A stretch of DNA of 64,000 nucleotides from Actinokineospora xionganensis (lineage in GTDB: Bacteria; Actinomycetota; Actinomycetes; Mycobacteriales; Pseudonocardiaceae), in the NCBI RefSeq assembly GCF_014323725.1, contig NZ_JABVED010000017.1:1-64000 (forward strand), read 5' to 3'. The translations under genes and the position numbers were made by a program. This document shows, piece after piece, positions 8,461 through 17,493 of the stretch. How positions within the stretch are numbered: the stretch's first letter is position 1; each line of letters starts with the position of its first letter. The notes under the pieces were generated by a model. The model did not search any database. It had not been told where the DNA came from and worked only from the letters and a program-made list of their open reading frames with translations.

Positions 8461-9909
8461 TCAGACGCCGATCTTCCCCCAAGGACCCCAGATCGCGAAC
8501 GTCACGCCGCGGCTGGCCTGGATGTTCACGAACAGCGTGTGCCCGTCGGGGCTGAACGTCGACCCGGCGAACTCGTCGTTGAACCTGGGGGCGCCCGTGC
8601 TGCTCACCAGCCGGTTGAGGGCGATGTCGAAGAGTTGCCCCTGCCGGGTCAGGCCGCGCATGTAGTTGTTGTTGCTGCCGTCCTCGCAGACGACGAGCGT
8701 GCCCCGGTTGCTGGTGGTGACGTTGTCCGGGAAGTCGAGCACGTCCGCGCCGGGGGACTGGTACTGCAGCCGCAGGACCTCCTCGCGGGTGTCGTAGGCC
8801 CAGATCTGGCCGCTCCCGTTGCCGTAGCCCGAGACGTTGTCGGGCCCGGTCTCGGCCGGACCGCCGCCCTGGGTGGAGGTGAAGTAGACGACGCCGCGGT
8901 CGATGGCGGCGCCCTCCAGTCGGGAGAAGAAGGCGGCGCCCTGGGCCCAGCCCTGGCTTGCGACATAAGTGATCGCGTCGTTGTTCGAGGTCGGGGCGGG
9001 CTGGCCCGGGGTGTAGGGGAACGTCGGTGCCGGGTCCTCGATGTCGACCCATTCCACCTGGTAGGTGGTGCCCGCGGGCTGCCCGGCCTCCAGGTGCGCG
9101 TTGGGCTGCCCCTTGACCTTGAGCATCTGCAGCCTGCCGAGGTTGTCCAGGCGCCCGTACTCCATCGGGTCCAGCCGCGGCTTGTACCGGTAGAAGCCCG
9201 AGGGGAATCCGAAGTCGTCCTCGGTGAGGTAGAGGCAGCCACCCTCGCGGTCGTATGCCACCGACTCGTGCGCGAACCGGCCCGCCGCGGTGATCGGCTC
9301 GCCGTCGGACACACCGTGCGCGGGGACGTCGAAGATGAAGCCGTGCGGCCTGGTCAGCGGGACGTTGGACACGCCGGTGAAGTCCGGGCCCACGTCCGGG
9401 CCGTTGACGGTCTCCTCGCAGGTGATCCAGGAGCCGAACGGCATCTGGCCGCCGGAGCAGTTCATCTGCGTGCCGTTGAGGCTGGTGTAGGAGCGCACGA
9501 CCTCGCCGTACCGGGTGACCTCCACGGAGGTTGTTCCGCCCATGGCCTTCGCGTCGTAGGCCTTGGACACGTCGCCGAACGCCGTGCCCGTGCCGTTGAC
9601 CTCATGGTTGCGCACCAGCATGACGTTGGTGCCACGCGTCTTGAACGCGCCCATGCCGTCGTGCCTGCCGGGCAGCACCGTGTCGTCGTCCAACACGACC
9701 CGGGACTCGGTGTCGTGGAAGGAGCGGTACTGGAAGCCGTCGGGCAGCCAGAGCCGCACGGCGCCGTCGCGCAGGTCGGGCACCGGGCCCAGGGGATACG
9801 ACACCGCGGGCGCGGCGGCCGCGCGGTTGACGAAGCCGAGGAACGGGCCGCCGAGCAGTGCGCCCGCGACCGCCCCTCGGAGGACGGAGCGTCGGTCCAT
9901 GTCCACCAT
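8461..9909 (-). CDS. PhoX-family (DUF839) exported phosphatase
   Basis: A 482-residue protein that opens with a twin-arginine signal (DRRSVLRGAVAGALLG) and an AxA-type cleavage region near residue 33. The body is a beta-propeller of the PhoX/DUF839 family with typical stretches such as LVRNHEVNGTG, GSWITCEETVNGP and HESVAYDREGGCLYLTEDD. PhoX enzymes are calcium/iron-dependent phosphomonoesterases folded in the cytosol and exported by Tat. ATG 9909 has AGGATCG upstream; ATG 9900 is a possible second start. It lies 44 nt after a co-directional methyltransferase gene. Phosphatase activity is presumed from the family only. Confidence 0.88.
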   Translation of the reverse strand: MVDMDRRSVLRGAVAGALLGGPFLGFVNRAAAAPAVSYPLGPVPDLRDGAVRLWLPDGFQYRSFHDTESRVVLDDDTVLPGRHDGMGAFKTRGTNVMLVRNHEVNGTGTAFGDVSKAYDAKAMGGTTSVEVTRYGEVVRSYTSLNGTQMNCSGGQMPFGSWITCEETVNGPDVGPDFTGVSNVPLTRPHGFIFDVPAHGVSDGEPITAAGRFAHESVAYDREGGCLYLTEDDFGFPSGFYRYKPRLDPMEYGRLDNLGRLQMLKVKGQPNAHLEAGQPAGTTYQVEWVDIEDPAPTFPYTPGQPAPTSNNDAITYVASQGWAQGAAFFSRLEGAAIDRGVVYFTSTQGGGPAETGPDNVSGYGNGSGQIWAYDTREEVLRLQYQSPGADVLDFPDNVTTSNRGTLVVCEDGSNNNYMRGLTRQGQLFDIALNRLVSSTGAPRFNDEFAGSTFSPDGHTLFVNIQASRGVTFAIWGPWGKIGV

Positions 9910-9953
9910 CGGACGATCCTGCGCCTAGTTTGTGCGGCTGCGCAAGGGTTCTG

Positions 9954-10499
9954 TTACCCGACTTTGTGGACGGACACCGCGTAGTCCCCGCCGGAGAAGG
10001 GTTCCCGATCCCAGGTGGCGAACCGCTCGACCAGCGACAACCCGGCCGCTTTCGCGTGGGCGTCGTAGTCGGCGACGGTGTAACCCCTGTCGAGGCTGAA
10101 CCCGGCCACGAGCAGGCGCCCGACATGGCGCGCCACTCCCGCGACGAGGGCCGCCTCGGTGCCCGGCGCGGTGAAGAGCGGGACGTTGCCCGCCATGACC
10201 ACGATGTCGAAGGCGCGGCCGAGGTCGAGTTCGGCAAGGTCGGACCGCACCCAGGTGATCCCGGGGGCGCGGGCGCCCGCGGTGGCGAGCATGGAGGCGT
10301 CGACGTCCACGCCGACCACCTCGATCCCGTGCCGGGCGAGTTCGATGCCCACTCGTCCGGTCCCACACCCGGCGTCGAGCACGCTCGCGGGCTGGTAGGC
10401 GCGGACGAAGGTCGCCTCGCCGTGCACGTCGGCGCCGGTCGCGGCCAGGTCGTCGAACCGGCGCTGGTAGTCGTCGCCGTCCCATTGTGTGTCGCTCAC
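9954..10499 (-). CDS. Class I SAM-dependent methyltransferase
   Basis: A 181-residue protein starting at GTG 10499 (MSDTQWDGDDYQRRFDDLAA). The SAM site is clear: motif I VLDAGCGTGRVGIEL, acidic motif II VVGVDVDASML and motif IV-like FDIVVMAGNVPLF. The short length and the DDYQRRFDDLAATGADVHGE start match small actinobacterial methyltransferases of unknown substrate. It is divergent from the SGNH hydrolase gene across a 51-nt gap. The substrate cannot be told. Confidence 0.88.
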   Translation of the reverse strand: MSDTQWDGDDYQRRFDDLAATGADVHGEATFVRAYQPASVLDAGCGTGRVGIELARHGIEVVGVDVDASMLATAGARAPGITWVRSDLAELDLGRAFDIVVMAGNVPLFTAPGTEAALVAGVARHVGRLLVAGFSLDRGYTVADYDAHAKAAGLSLVERFATWDREPFSGGDYAVSVHKVG

Positions 10500-10550
10500 G
10501 GGGCCACTGTCCCATCCGTCGGTGTTACCGTCCGGCTCTGGGAGGTTTCG

Positions 10551-11369
10551 ATGCGGGTGCTTGCCGTGGTGTTGGCGTTGATGTTCGTGGTCGCGCCCAG
10601 GGCGCGGGCGGCGCAACCCCCGACGGTCCTCTATGTCGGCGACTCGGTCGCCGTCCAGAACTCGGGTGCCTTGGCGGCGGCGCTGACCCCGGCGTCTTTC
10701 CGGGACGCGACACTGGGCGGGACGGGCATCTGCGACTACCTGGCCGCGACGCCGACGTGGCTGCCCGCCTCGGCGAAGTTCGACAACCTGATCCGGGAAG
10801 TCCGCCCCGACCTGGTCATCCTGCAGTTCTGGGGCAACGACTACTACTCGCCCTGCGTCGAACACACCCGCCGCGGCACGGAGACCTTCTACGACCAGTA
10901 CCTGTGGAACGCCTTCTCCGCCCGCCGCGAGATCTCCGCGGCAGCGGACGCGGTGGGCCTGCCGAGGCCCAAGCTGCTGTGGGTCCTGCAGGCGCCGATG
11001 CCCGCACCGCGACAGGAGGTGCCTCGGCGACTCAACTCGATCTACACCTACGCGGCGGACCTGGCGGGCGACCGGGTCAGCGACGCGGGTGCGTTGGTGA
11101 GCATGGCGGCGTACCCGTATGACAACCTGCCGCGGGACCGGTATGAGTTCACCCGGTTCCTGCCTTGCACGGAGGCGGAGCGGGGGACGGCGGCTTGCAC
11201 GGAGCCGGAGGTTTTCGGTGGGGTGACGCGGTTGCGTGCGGACAACGACGACATCCACTTCTGTTTGGACGGGCTTGATCCGGGTCGGGGGTGTGGTGGG
11301 GTGGCTCCGGGGATCGGTCGGTATGTCTCGCGGATCTCTTCCGATGCCAAGGCGTGGCTGGGTCTTTAG
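10551..11369 (+). CDS. Secreted SGNH/GDSL-type hydrolase
   Basis: A 272-residue protein; ATG 10551 has GGGAGG seven bases upstream. A Sec signal peptide (MRVLAVVLALMFVVAPRARA) ends near AAQ. The nucleophile block is VLYVGDSVAVQNSG, where GDSV is the GDSL motif, and a later FWGNDYY supplies the oxyanion-hole Asn. The Asp-His pair is probably DNDDIHFC near residue 235. Such proteins act outside the cell as esterases, lipases or cell-wall deacetylases; this one cannot be narrowed. Four cysteines in the C-terminal third suggest disulfides. Confidence 0.82.
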   Translation: MRVLAVVLALMFVVAPRARAAQPPTVLYVGDSVAVQNSGALAAALTPASFRDATLGGTGICDYLAATPTWLPASAKFDNLIREVRPDLVILQFWGNDYYSPCVEHTRRGTETFYDQYLWNAFSARREISAAADAVGLPRPKLLWVLQAPMPAPRQEVPRRLNSIYTYAADLAGDRVSDAGALVSMAAYPYDNLPRDRYEFTRFLPCTEAERGTAACTEPEVFGGVTRLRADNDDIHFCLDGLDPGRGCGGVAPGIGRYVSRISSDAKAWLGL

Positions 11370-11533
11370 GGGTCGCAGGCTGTCTGAAGGCGTCGCGTTG
11401 GGCCGTTGCGTTCGTGTGGTGGGTCGGCAGCCTCTTGACCTTTGGCATCTGGTAACGAAGTCCTCCATTCGTCTGTTGACGGTTGCCGGCGACTGCACTT
11501 GGTTGGGTGCACACGTCCGCTCGGGAGGTCGCG

Positions 11534-14500
11534 ATGCGCCTGGTCACCAAGTTCGCCGCCATGGCCGCCGCGGTGGTGGCTGGGTTGGTGGGGGTGTCGG
11601 TGCCCGCCGGGGCCGCCGAGCCCGCCGCCGGTGGGGAGTATCTGGGCGCCGTCACGCTGATCACGGGGGACCGGGTCACGGTTCGTCGGGTTGGGGCAAG
11701 GCTGGTGCCTGCCGTGGATCCCGCGGAAGGTCGCGAGCACGTGCACTTCGCGACCACCGGTGACGGGACCAGGTTGCACGTCATCCCGTCCGACGCCTGG
11801 ACCGAGGTCAACGCCGGGCGGCTCGACCTGCGGCTCTTCGACGTCGCCCTGCTGATTCGGGACGGGTACGACGACGGGCGCACCGACTCGCTGCCGTTGA
11901 TCGCCGGGGACCTCACCGCGCTGAGCGCGCCCAAGAACGGGGAGATCTGGGTCCAGCGCAAGCAGTCCCGAGACACCGGCAAGCTCTGGCTCGACGGCAT
12001 GCGCAAGCCCAGCCTGGACGTCAGCGTCCCCCAGATCGGCGCCCCGGCGGCCTGGCAGGGCGGGTTCACCGGCAAAGGGGTCACGGTCGCGGTGCTCGAC
12101 ACCGGGGTCGACGCCACCCACGCCGACCTGCGCGATCGGGTGATCGAGGCCAAGAACTTCACCGACGGCACCCTGCGCGACGAGGACGGGCACGGGACGC
12201 ACGTCGCGTCCACCATCGCCGGGACCGGGCGGGGGGACCGCGAGTACACCGGGGTCGCGCCCGACGCGAAGCTGTTGGTGGGCAAGGTCTGTGGGCCGCG
12301 CGGGTGCCCGGAGTCGGCGATCCTCGCCGGGATGCGGTGGGCCGCGGAGTCCGGCGCCAAGGTGGTCAACCTGAGCCTCGGCGGGCCGGACGCGCGCGGG
12401 GACGATCCCCTTGAGGTGGGGGTGAACGACCTCAGCGCCCGACATGGGACGCTGTTCGTCGTCGCGGCGGGCAACGACGGGTCCTACGGCGCCGAGACGG
12501 TGTCCTCGCCTGCCAGCGCCGACGCCGCGCTGGCGGTCGGGGCGGTGGACGGCGACGACGCGATCGCGAGTTTCTCCGGGCGGGGGCCGCGGATCCACGA
12601 CGCCGCACTCAAGCCGGACATCGTGGCGCCCGGGGTGAACATCATGGCCGCCCGCTCCCGCCACTCATTCGGGAGGCCGCAGGAGAAGTACCGCGAACTC
12701 AGCGGCACCTCCATGGCCACCCCGCACGTCGCCGGGGCCGCGGCCATCCTCGCGCAGCGGCATCCCGAGTGGACCGGCGCGCAGCTCAAAGCCGCCCTGA
12801 TGGCCTCGGCGAAACCCATCGAAGCGGGCAACTATGACCAAGGCGCGGGCCGGGTGGACGTCGCCCACGCCGTCAAACAAACCCTCTACGCCGAACCGGC
12901 GGCCGTGTCGATGGGCAGGCAGGCCTGGCCGCACACCGACGACACCCCGGTCACCAAGCCGATCACCTACACCAACACCGGTGACCAGCCCGTCACCGTC
13001 CGGCTGACACTCACCACCGCGGGACCCGACGGCGAACCCGCGCCCGACATGTTCCGCCTGTCCGCCACCGAGTTGACGATCCCCGCCCGCGGCCAGGCCA
13101 CCGTGCAGCTCACCGCCGACACGAAGATCGACGCCGCGCAAGGCGCGTTCAGCGCCCGCGTCACGGCCGAGAGTCCGACCGGCCGGGTCACCACGCCCGT
13201 CGCCATCGACCGGGAACCCGAGAGCTACGACCTGACCATCAAGACCCTCGACACCACCGGCGCCCTGTCCGACAACAACTTCTCGTTCCTCTTCGGCATC
13301 GATCCCTCGCGCTACCGGGGCGTGCCCACCATCGACGGCGTCGGCACCGTCCGCGTCCGCAAAGGCAGCTACCACCTCGATTCCGTCATCAACACCCCGC
13401 GGCCGGACGGCGTGACGGTCAACTCCAACAAGGTCGTCCACCCCACAATCGACGTCACCGCCGACACGACCGTCGTGCTCGACGCGCGCTCGGCGAAACC
13501 GATCTCGGTCACCTTCGACCGGGCGGGCGTGCTGCCCAAGGCGGTCGGCGCGGGCTACGGCCGGGTCAGCGGGGAACGGGCGGTGTTCACCGGCGTGCTT
13601 GGCGACACCTTCGAGCGGATCTTCATCGGCCAGGTCGGGCAACCGCTGCCCGACGCCGAGTTCGTCGCCGACATCGGCGGCGCCTGGGCCGTCCCCGACC
13701 GGTTCGGCGAGATCACCCGCGCCGCCGTGGCCTACCACCTCGCGTGGTTCGACTACGGCAGGCTGCCGACCGGGTTCGCCAAGCACGTCGTCGACACCGA
13801 CCTCGCCGAAGTTCGCACCACGTACCGGGAACAGGCCGACCGGCGCGGCGGCACCAAGATCTGGGTGGCGAAGGAACCCCGCCATGGCACGGCCGTCGGC
13901 TACGGCATCCCGTTCGAGCTGCCCCGCACCCGAACCGAGTTCCACAACGTCGACGACCTGTCGTGGTCGGCGGAGTTCCAGCAGTGGCGCAAAGTGCGCA
14001 AGTCCCTGCGCACCGAGACGGTCGTGACCGGCGGGGCCGTCACGCACGAAGCCGGAAAGTCCTATGCAGACGACTGGAACAGCGCGGTGTTCGGCCCGAG
14101 TTTCCGCGTCGACCAGGCGTCCCGGGCCCGCGACACGATGTCGGTGTCGATCCCGATGTACGCCGACGCCGGCCTCGACCGGGTCGGCGTGTCCGAAATG
14201 GACAGCGGGTCGACGGTGCTGTACATGGACGGCGTCAAGGTGGGTGAGTCCGACACCGCTGGGCAGGGCTCGTTCGACGTCCGGCCGGAGCAGGCGGCCT
14301 ACCGCCTGGAGACCACGGCGACCCGCTCGGCCGTGTCCGGTTTCTCGACGTCGATGTCGACCACGTGGACCTTCACCTCCGTGCGCCCGCCGGACACCGG
14401 GCCGGGCAAGGGCAAGGGCGGGGTGCCGCTCCCGCTGATGGTCGTGCGCGCGGCCCCACAGGGCCTCGACGACGGCAACCGGACCACCGCCGACTCGGCG

Positions 14501-14734
14501 AAGGTGCCCGTGACCGTCCAGTGGAACAAGGGGCTCGACCCGGTGGCGCTCACCTCGCTGACCGTCGAGGCGTCCTTCGACGACGGCCGCACCTGGCGGG
14601 CCGTCCCGGTCGAGGCGGGCGTGGCCACGGTCGGCCATCCGCGGTCGGCCCGATTTGTCTCATTGCGCGCGAAAGCCGCCGACGCCACCGGGAATACCGT
14701 GGAGCAGACCACAATCCGCGCCTACGGGATCTGA
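11534..14734 (+). CDS. Secreted subtilisin-like serine protease (S8), large
   Basis: A 1066-residue protein with ATG 11534 preceded by TCGGGAGGTCGCG. A Sec signal peptide (residues 1-28) and a propeptide-like region are followed by a subtilase domain. The triad is D189 (VAVLDTGVD), H220 (DGHGTHVAS) and S393 (GTSMATPHVAG). After it come ~650 residues of beta-rich, Fn3-like and jelly-roll-like sequence (for example KPITYTNTGDQPVTVRLTL), common in long actinomycete S8 enzymes. It should be an extracellular protease for nutrient use or development. It stands alone with its own promoter region. Confidence 0.93.
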   Translation: MRLVTKFAAMAAAVVAGLVGVSVPAGAAEPAAGGEYLGAVTLITGDRVTVRRVGARLVPAVDPAEGREHVHFATTGDGTRLHVIPSDAWTEVNAGRLDLRLFDVALLIRDGYDDGRTDSLPLIAGDLTALSAPKNGEIWVQRKQSRDTGKLWLDGMRKPSLDVSVPQIGAPAAWQGGFTGKGVTVAVLDTGVDATHADLRDRVIEAKNFTDGTLRDEDGHGTHVASTIAGTGRGDREYTGVAPDAKLLVGKVCGPRGCPESAILAGMRWAAESGAKVVNLSLGGPDARGDDPLEVGVNDLSARHGTLFVVAAGNDGSYGAETVSSPASADAALAVGAVDGDDAIASFSGRGPRIHDAALKPDIVAPGVNIMAARSRHSFGRPQEKYRELSGTSMATPHVAGAAAILAQRHPEWTGAQLKAALMASAKPIEAGNYDQGAGRVDVAHAVKQTLYAEPAAVSMGRQAWPHTDDTPVTKPITYTNTGDQPVTVRLTLTTAGPDGEPAPDMFRLSATELTIPARGQATVQLTADTKIDAAQGAFSARVTAESPTGRVTTPVAIDREPESYDLTIKTLDTTGALSDNNFSFLFGIDPSRYRGVPTIDGVGTVRVRKGSYHLDSVINTPRPDGVTVNSNKVVHPTIDVTADTTVVLDARSAKPISVTFDRAGVLPKAVGAGYGRVSGERAVFTGVLGDTFERIFIGQVGQPLPDAEFVADIGGAWAVPDRFGEITRAAVAYHLAWFDYGRLPTGFAKHVVDTDLAEVRTTYREQADRRGGTKIWVAKEPRHGTAVGYGIPFELPRTRTEFHNVDDLSWSAEFQQWRKVRKSLRTETVVTGGAVTHEAGKSYADDWNSAVFGPSFRVDQASRARDTMSVSIPMYADAGLDRVGVSEMDSGSTVLYMDGVKVGESDTAGQGSFDVRPEQAAYRLETTATRSAVSGFSTSMSTTWTFTSVRPPDTGPGKGKGGVPLPLMVVRAAPQGLDDGNRTTADSAKVPVTVQWNKGLDPVALTSLTVEASFDDGRTWRAVPVEAGVATVGHPRSARFVSLRAKAADATGNTVEQTTIRAYGI

Positions 14735-14746
14735 AACCTCCCTAAG

Positions 14747-15163
14747 ATGATCGACATGGCGACATGGGGCGATCTGGCGGCGTACGTCAACGAGACCTAC
14801 GACGTGCTGTCCGAGGATGAGGGCGAGATCCGCATCCTGTTCAACTTCGAGCACTACGACGACGAGGACGAGCGCACCCAGGTGATCTTCCTGGCCCGCG
14901 AGGTGCTCGACAAGCAGCACGAATGGGTGCAGATTGCCTCCCCGGTGGGTCTGGCCGACAAGGTCGACCTGAAGGCCCTGCTCACCGAGGTCGGCCACAC
15001 CTCGATCGCGTGCGGCGCGGCGATCATGGGCGACCACGTGGTGCTGCGGCACGCGCTGCCGCTGACCACTCTCGACCTGCACGAGTTCACCGAGCCGCTG
15101 AGCCTGCTCGCGGGCACCGCCGACCAGATCGAGGAGATCTTCTCCGGCGGCGACGAGTACTGA
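14747..15163 (+). CDS. YbjN / type III chaperone-fold small protein
   Basis: A 138-residue acidic cytosolic protein. ATG 14747 and ATG 14756 are both possible starts and neither has a strong ribosome site. The pattern (short helix, two strands, VQIASPVG strand, helix DLKALLTEV, strand-turn MGDHVVLRHALPL, C-terminal helix ending TADQIEEIFSGGDEY) fits the YbjN/secretion-chaperone-like fold common in actinobacteria. Proteins of this fold bind peptides or other proteins; no catalytic residue is evident. It follows the subtilase by 12 nt and could be co-transcribed. A functional call is not possible. Confidence 0.6.
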   Translation: MIDMATWGDLAAYVNETYDVLSEDEGEIRILFNFEHYDDEDERTQVIFLAREVLDKQHEWVQIASPVGLADKVDLKALLTEVGHTSIACGAAIMGDHVVLRHALPLTTLDLHEFTEPLSLLAGTADQIEEIFSGGDEY

Positions 15164-15170
15164 CGCGAGC

Positions 15171-15199
15171 GCGGGCGGCGCCGGATCGGCGCCGCCCGC
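15171..15199. terminator. Bidirectional hairpin between convergent genes
   Basis: A perfect 12-bp GC stem (15171-15182 with 15188-15199) around a 5-nt loop lies eight bases after the stop of the YbjN-like gene and nine bases before the stop of the convergent LVIVD gene. There is no T-run, as is usual for actinomycete terminators. The position supports termination from both sides. Confidence 0.7.
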
Positions 15200-15208
15200 G
15201 TCACTCAC

Positions 15209-17125
15209 TCAGCCGTTGTACTTGAACACGTAGAGACCGAAGTCCCGGTCACTGCCGAGGATGTACTTCTCCCCGTTCTCGTCCTTCCAGACCTCGACGC
15301 CCCAGAAGTTGCTGCCACCCTCGTCGATGAAGGCGCCGACCTCTTGGATGCCGTTCTTCCCGTACTCGAGCACCCGCAGTCCGGCGGCGTAGTACGAGAG
15401 GTAGGCGAGGCTGCTGTTGTCGGGGTCCATCGCGACCTCGTGCACCGAGAGGTCGCCGAATCCGGTCGCGTAGGCCGGGTCCTGCGCCTCGGGCACGCTG
15501 TAGGTGTCGAGCTGGCTGATCGCACCGGTCGTGCCCGCCTTGTGCGGGATGCTGGTCGAGAAGAGCCGCACGTAGCCCCAGCCGTCGAACACGGCCTTGA
15601 TCGTCGTGGTCTCACCAGGACCAGGCGACGGGCTCGCGGTGGTGCAGGCGTTGGCCTCGGTCACGCCGGGCACGCCCAGCAACTTGAGGCCGTTGAGCCG
15701 GTTCACGAACACGTACGGGAGGGTCCCGCTCGCCAGCATCGTCACGCCCGCCAGGCAGTCCGGCCGGGCGTTCTGGAACACGATGCCCGCTGAGTAGCCC
15801 GCGGCGGTGATGTTGTCCAGCTTCACCTGGAACGCGCAGGTGCCGCGTTCGACGAGTGCGGTCCCAGTGCCGGGGGCGACTGGGGCGCACCCTTCGCCGA
15901 CGTAGGTCGTCGGTCCGCTGATCGTGGTGTTCTGGTCGATCGGCGGGGTGTTGCTCGCCTGGGTCGCGATGTAGGACTGGCCTGCGTACGGGCCGGAGTC
16001 GATCGTCGCGGTCACCCGGTACGGGTTGAAGTCCTCGTCGGTGCCGATCATGAACTTGTTGTTCGGCGACAACTCGGACTGGTGGGCGTTGCCCTCGGGC
16101 GAGATCGAGTGCCCGCGGGCGAGCCGCTCCTCGTCGAGGGGCCCGTAGTCGCTCTCGGCGATCAGGGCCACCTTGCCCGGACGCGGGTCGGTGACGTCGA
16201 GCAGGACGTAGCCGCCATCCCAGTAGTTCACGTTCATCACGTACCGCTGGCCGACCTTGGTGATCATCATGTCGTGGCTGAAGGTCGAGGTCAGGTTGCT
16301 CGGAGTGGCCTGGTTGACACCGAACTGGGCCACCAGGTCGAGGGTGTCGTTGACCATCACCGGGGCGTAGGGGTTGGTGATGTCCATGATGTCGACGTCG
16401 GCGAGCTCCTCGTTGTCGACGAGCGCGACGTAGCTTCTGTTGTCGAAGTTGTTGGTCCACATCCGCATGCTGTGCGTCGAGTTCGGGGCCGGGTCGGTCG
16501 CGCCGCTCGGGTTGCTGAAGTCGCCGGTGTGCAGCGCGACCGGCTTGGGGTCGCGCGGGTCGGTGACGTCCCACAAGGAGATGCCGCCGCGGTTCGGCGC
16601 GGGCGGCGTCTGCCCGGGGCAGGTCTCGTTCTGGTGGGCGAGCAGGTCGCCGGTGAACGAGGCGTTCTCGACGTGGATGACCTGGATGCCCTCACCGGCG
16701 TAGGACCCGGCGCTGGTCGGGATGAACGCGTCGAGGACCTCGGCGGGGTTGGCGGGGTCGGAGATGTCCATGACGTGCACGCCGGTCTGCTCGCACGTCG
16801 GCTCGCGGAAGGCGGTGAGGTAGGCGTAGTCGCCGTGGGCGGTCACGTCGGCGACGCGGCCGGTGTTGCCCGTGCCCGCGGGGTTGGTCACCTCGCCCTT
16901 GCCGACGAGGGTGATGTTGTTGTTGACCGGCGGGAGGTGGCCCTCTTCGCCGTCATGCTGCTTGTACATGCCGTCGGCGACGCCCTCGCCGGGGAAGTCC
17001 TCCCGGCCGCCGCCGGGATGGTCGGGGTGGGCGCTGGAAACGCCCGTGGACAACACACTGGCAACGAGTACGACGGCGCCGAGTAGGCCGGTCTGTCGTG
17101 CTCGCGATCTGCGCGGATCACGCAT
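15209..17125 (-). CDS. Exported LVIVD-repeat protein with inserted PA domain
   Basis: A 638-residue protein. The chosen ATG 17125 has GGAGG seven bases upstream; an in-frame start further up lacks one. A Sec signal peptide with basic start (MRDPRRSRARQTGLLGAVVL) ends before AHPDHPGGG. The body carries LVIVD-type beta-propeller repeats (YAYLTAF, VHVMDISDP, GISLWDVTDPRDP, YVLLDVTDPRPG). A protease-associated (PA) domain sits inside it (TISGPTTYVGEGCAP through VLVERGTCAF-like GTALVERGTCAFQVKL). Extracellular, function unknown; PA domains usually bind peptides or shape substrate access. It appears monocistronic. Confidence 0.85.
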   Translation of the reverse strand: MRDPRRSRARQTGLLGAVVLVASVLSTGVSSAHPDHPGGGREDFPGEGVADGMYKQHDGEEGHLPPVNNNITLVGKGEVTNPAGTGNTGRVADVTAHGDYAYLTAFREPTCEQTGVHVMDISDPANPAEVLDAFIPTSAGSYAGEGIQVIHVENASFTGDLLAHQNETCPGQTPPAPNRGGISLWDVTDPRDPKPVALHTGDFSNPSGATDPAPNSTHSMRMWTNNFDNRSYVALVDNEELADVDIMDITNPYAPVMVNDTLDLVAQFGVNQATPSNLTSTFSHDMMITKVGQRYVMNVNYWDGGYVLLDVTDPRPGKVALIAESDYGPLDEERLARGHSISPEGNAHQSELSPNNKFMIGTDEDFNPYRVTATIDSGPYAGQSYIATQASNTPPIDQNTTISGPTTYVGEGCAPVAPGTGTALVERGTCAFQVKLDNITAAGYSAGIVFQNARPDCLAGVTMLASGTLPYVFVNRLNGLKLLGVPGVTEANACTTASPSPGPGETTTIKAVFDGWGYVRLFSTSIPHKAGTTGAISQLDTYSVPEAQDPAYATGFGDLSVHEVAMDPDNSSLAYLSYYAAGLRVLEYGKNGIQEVGAFIDEGGSNFWGVEVWKDENGEKYILGSDRDFGLYVFKYNG

Positions 17126-17493
17126 TTTCGCCTCCGGGTAGGTCAGGCGGGAATCCAGCCGATGGACGCTATGCGCGCATGCGAAGTTCGACAAGCAATT
17201 CCCTCATACGGGGGAGTCGCCGCTCGAACGGGCGGCGTTTCGTCCCGACCGCTCCGAATTTCCGCTACGCGTAGTCATCCGGGAGCGGGGGTTATCCCTA
17301 CCGTCGATTCTGGTGTGCACCCGATTGGTTCGGCGTCGCCTGGTTCCTACCGTGGTCACCAAGATCGGTACCGAGGCGTGTGGGGACGAGGTGACAGCCG
17401 AAGTGGCCAGGTCAGGGGCACGTTCGAGGTGGTAGGGGAGCCCTTGGGTGCTGCCGCTGGTGGTGGTCGAGGCGTGGCTGATCCGGCGGCGCG
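17126..17493. other. Intergenic region, 368 nt
   Basis: This spacer lies between the end of the leftward DUF418 gene and the start of the leftward LVIVD gene, so it should hold the latter's promoter. No convincing ORF, strong hairpin or repeat was seen in it. Confidence 0.5.
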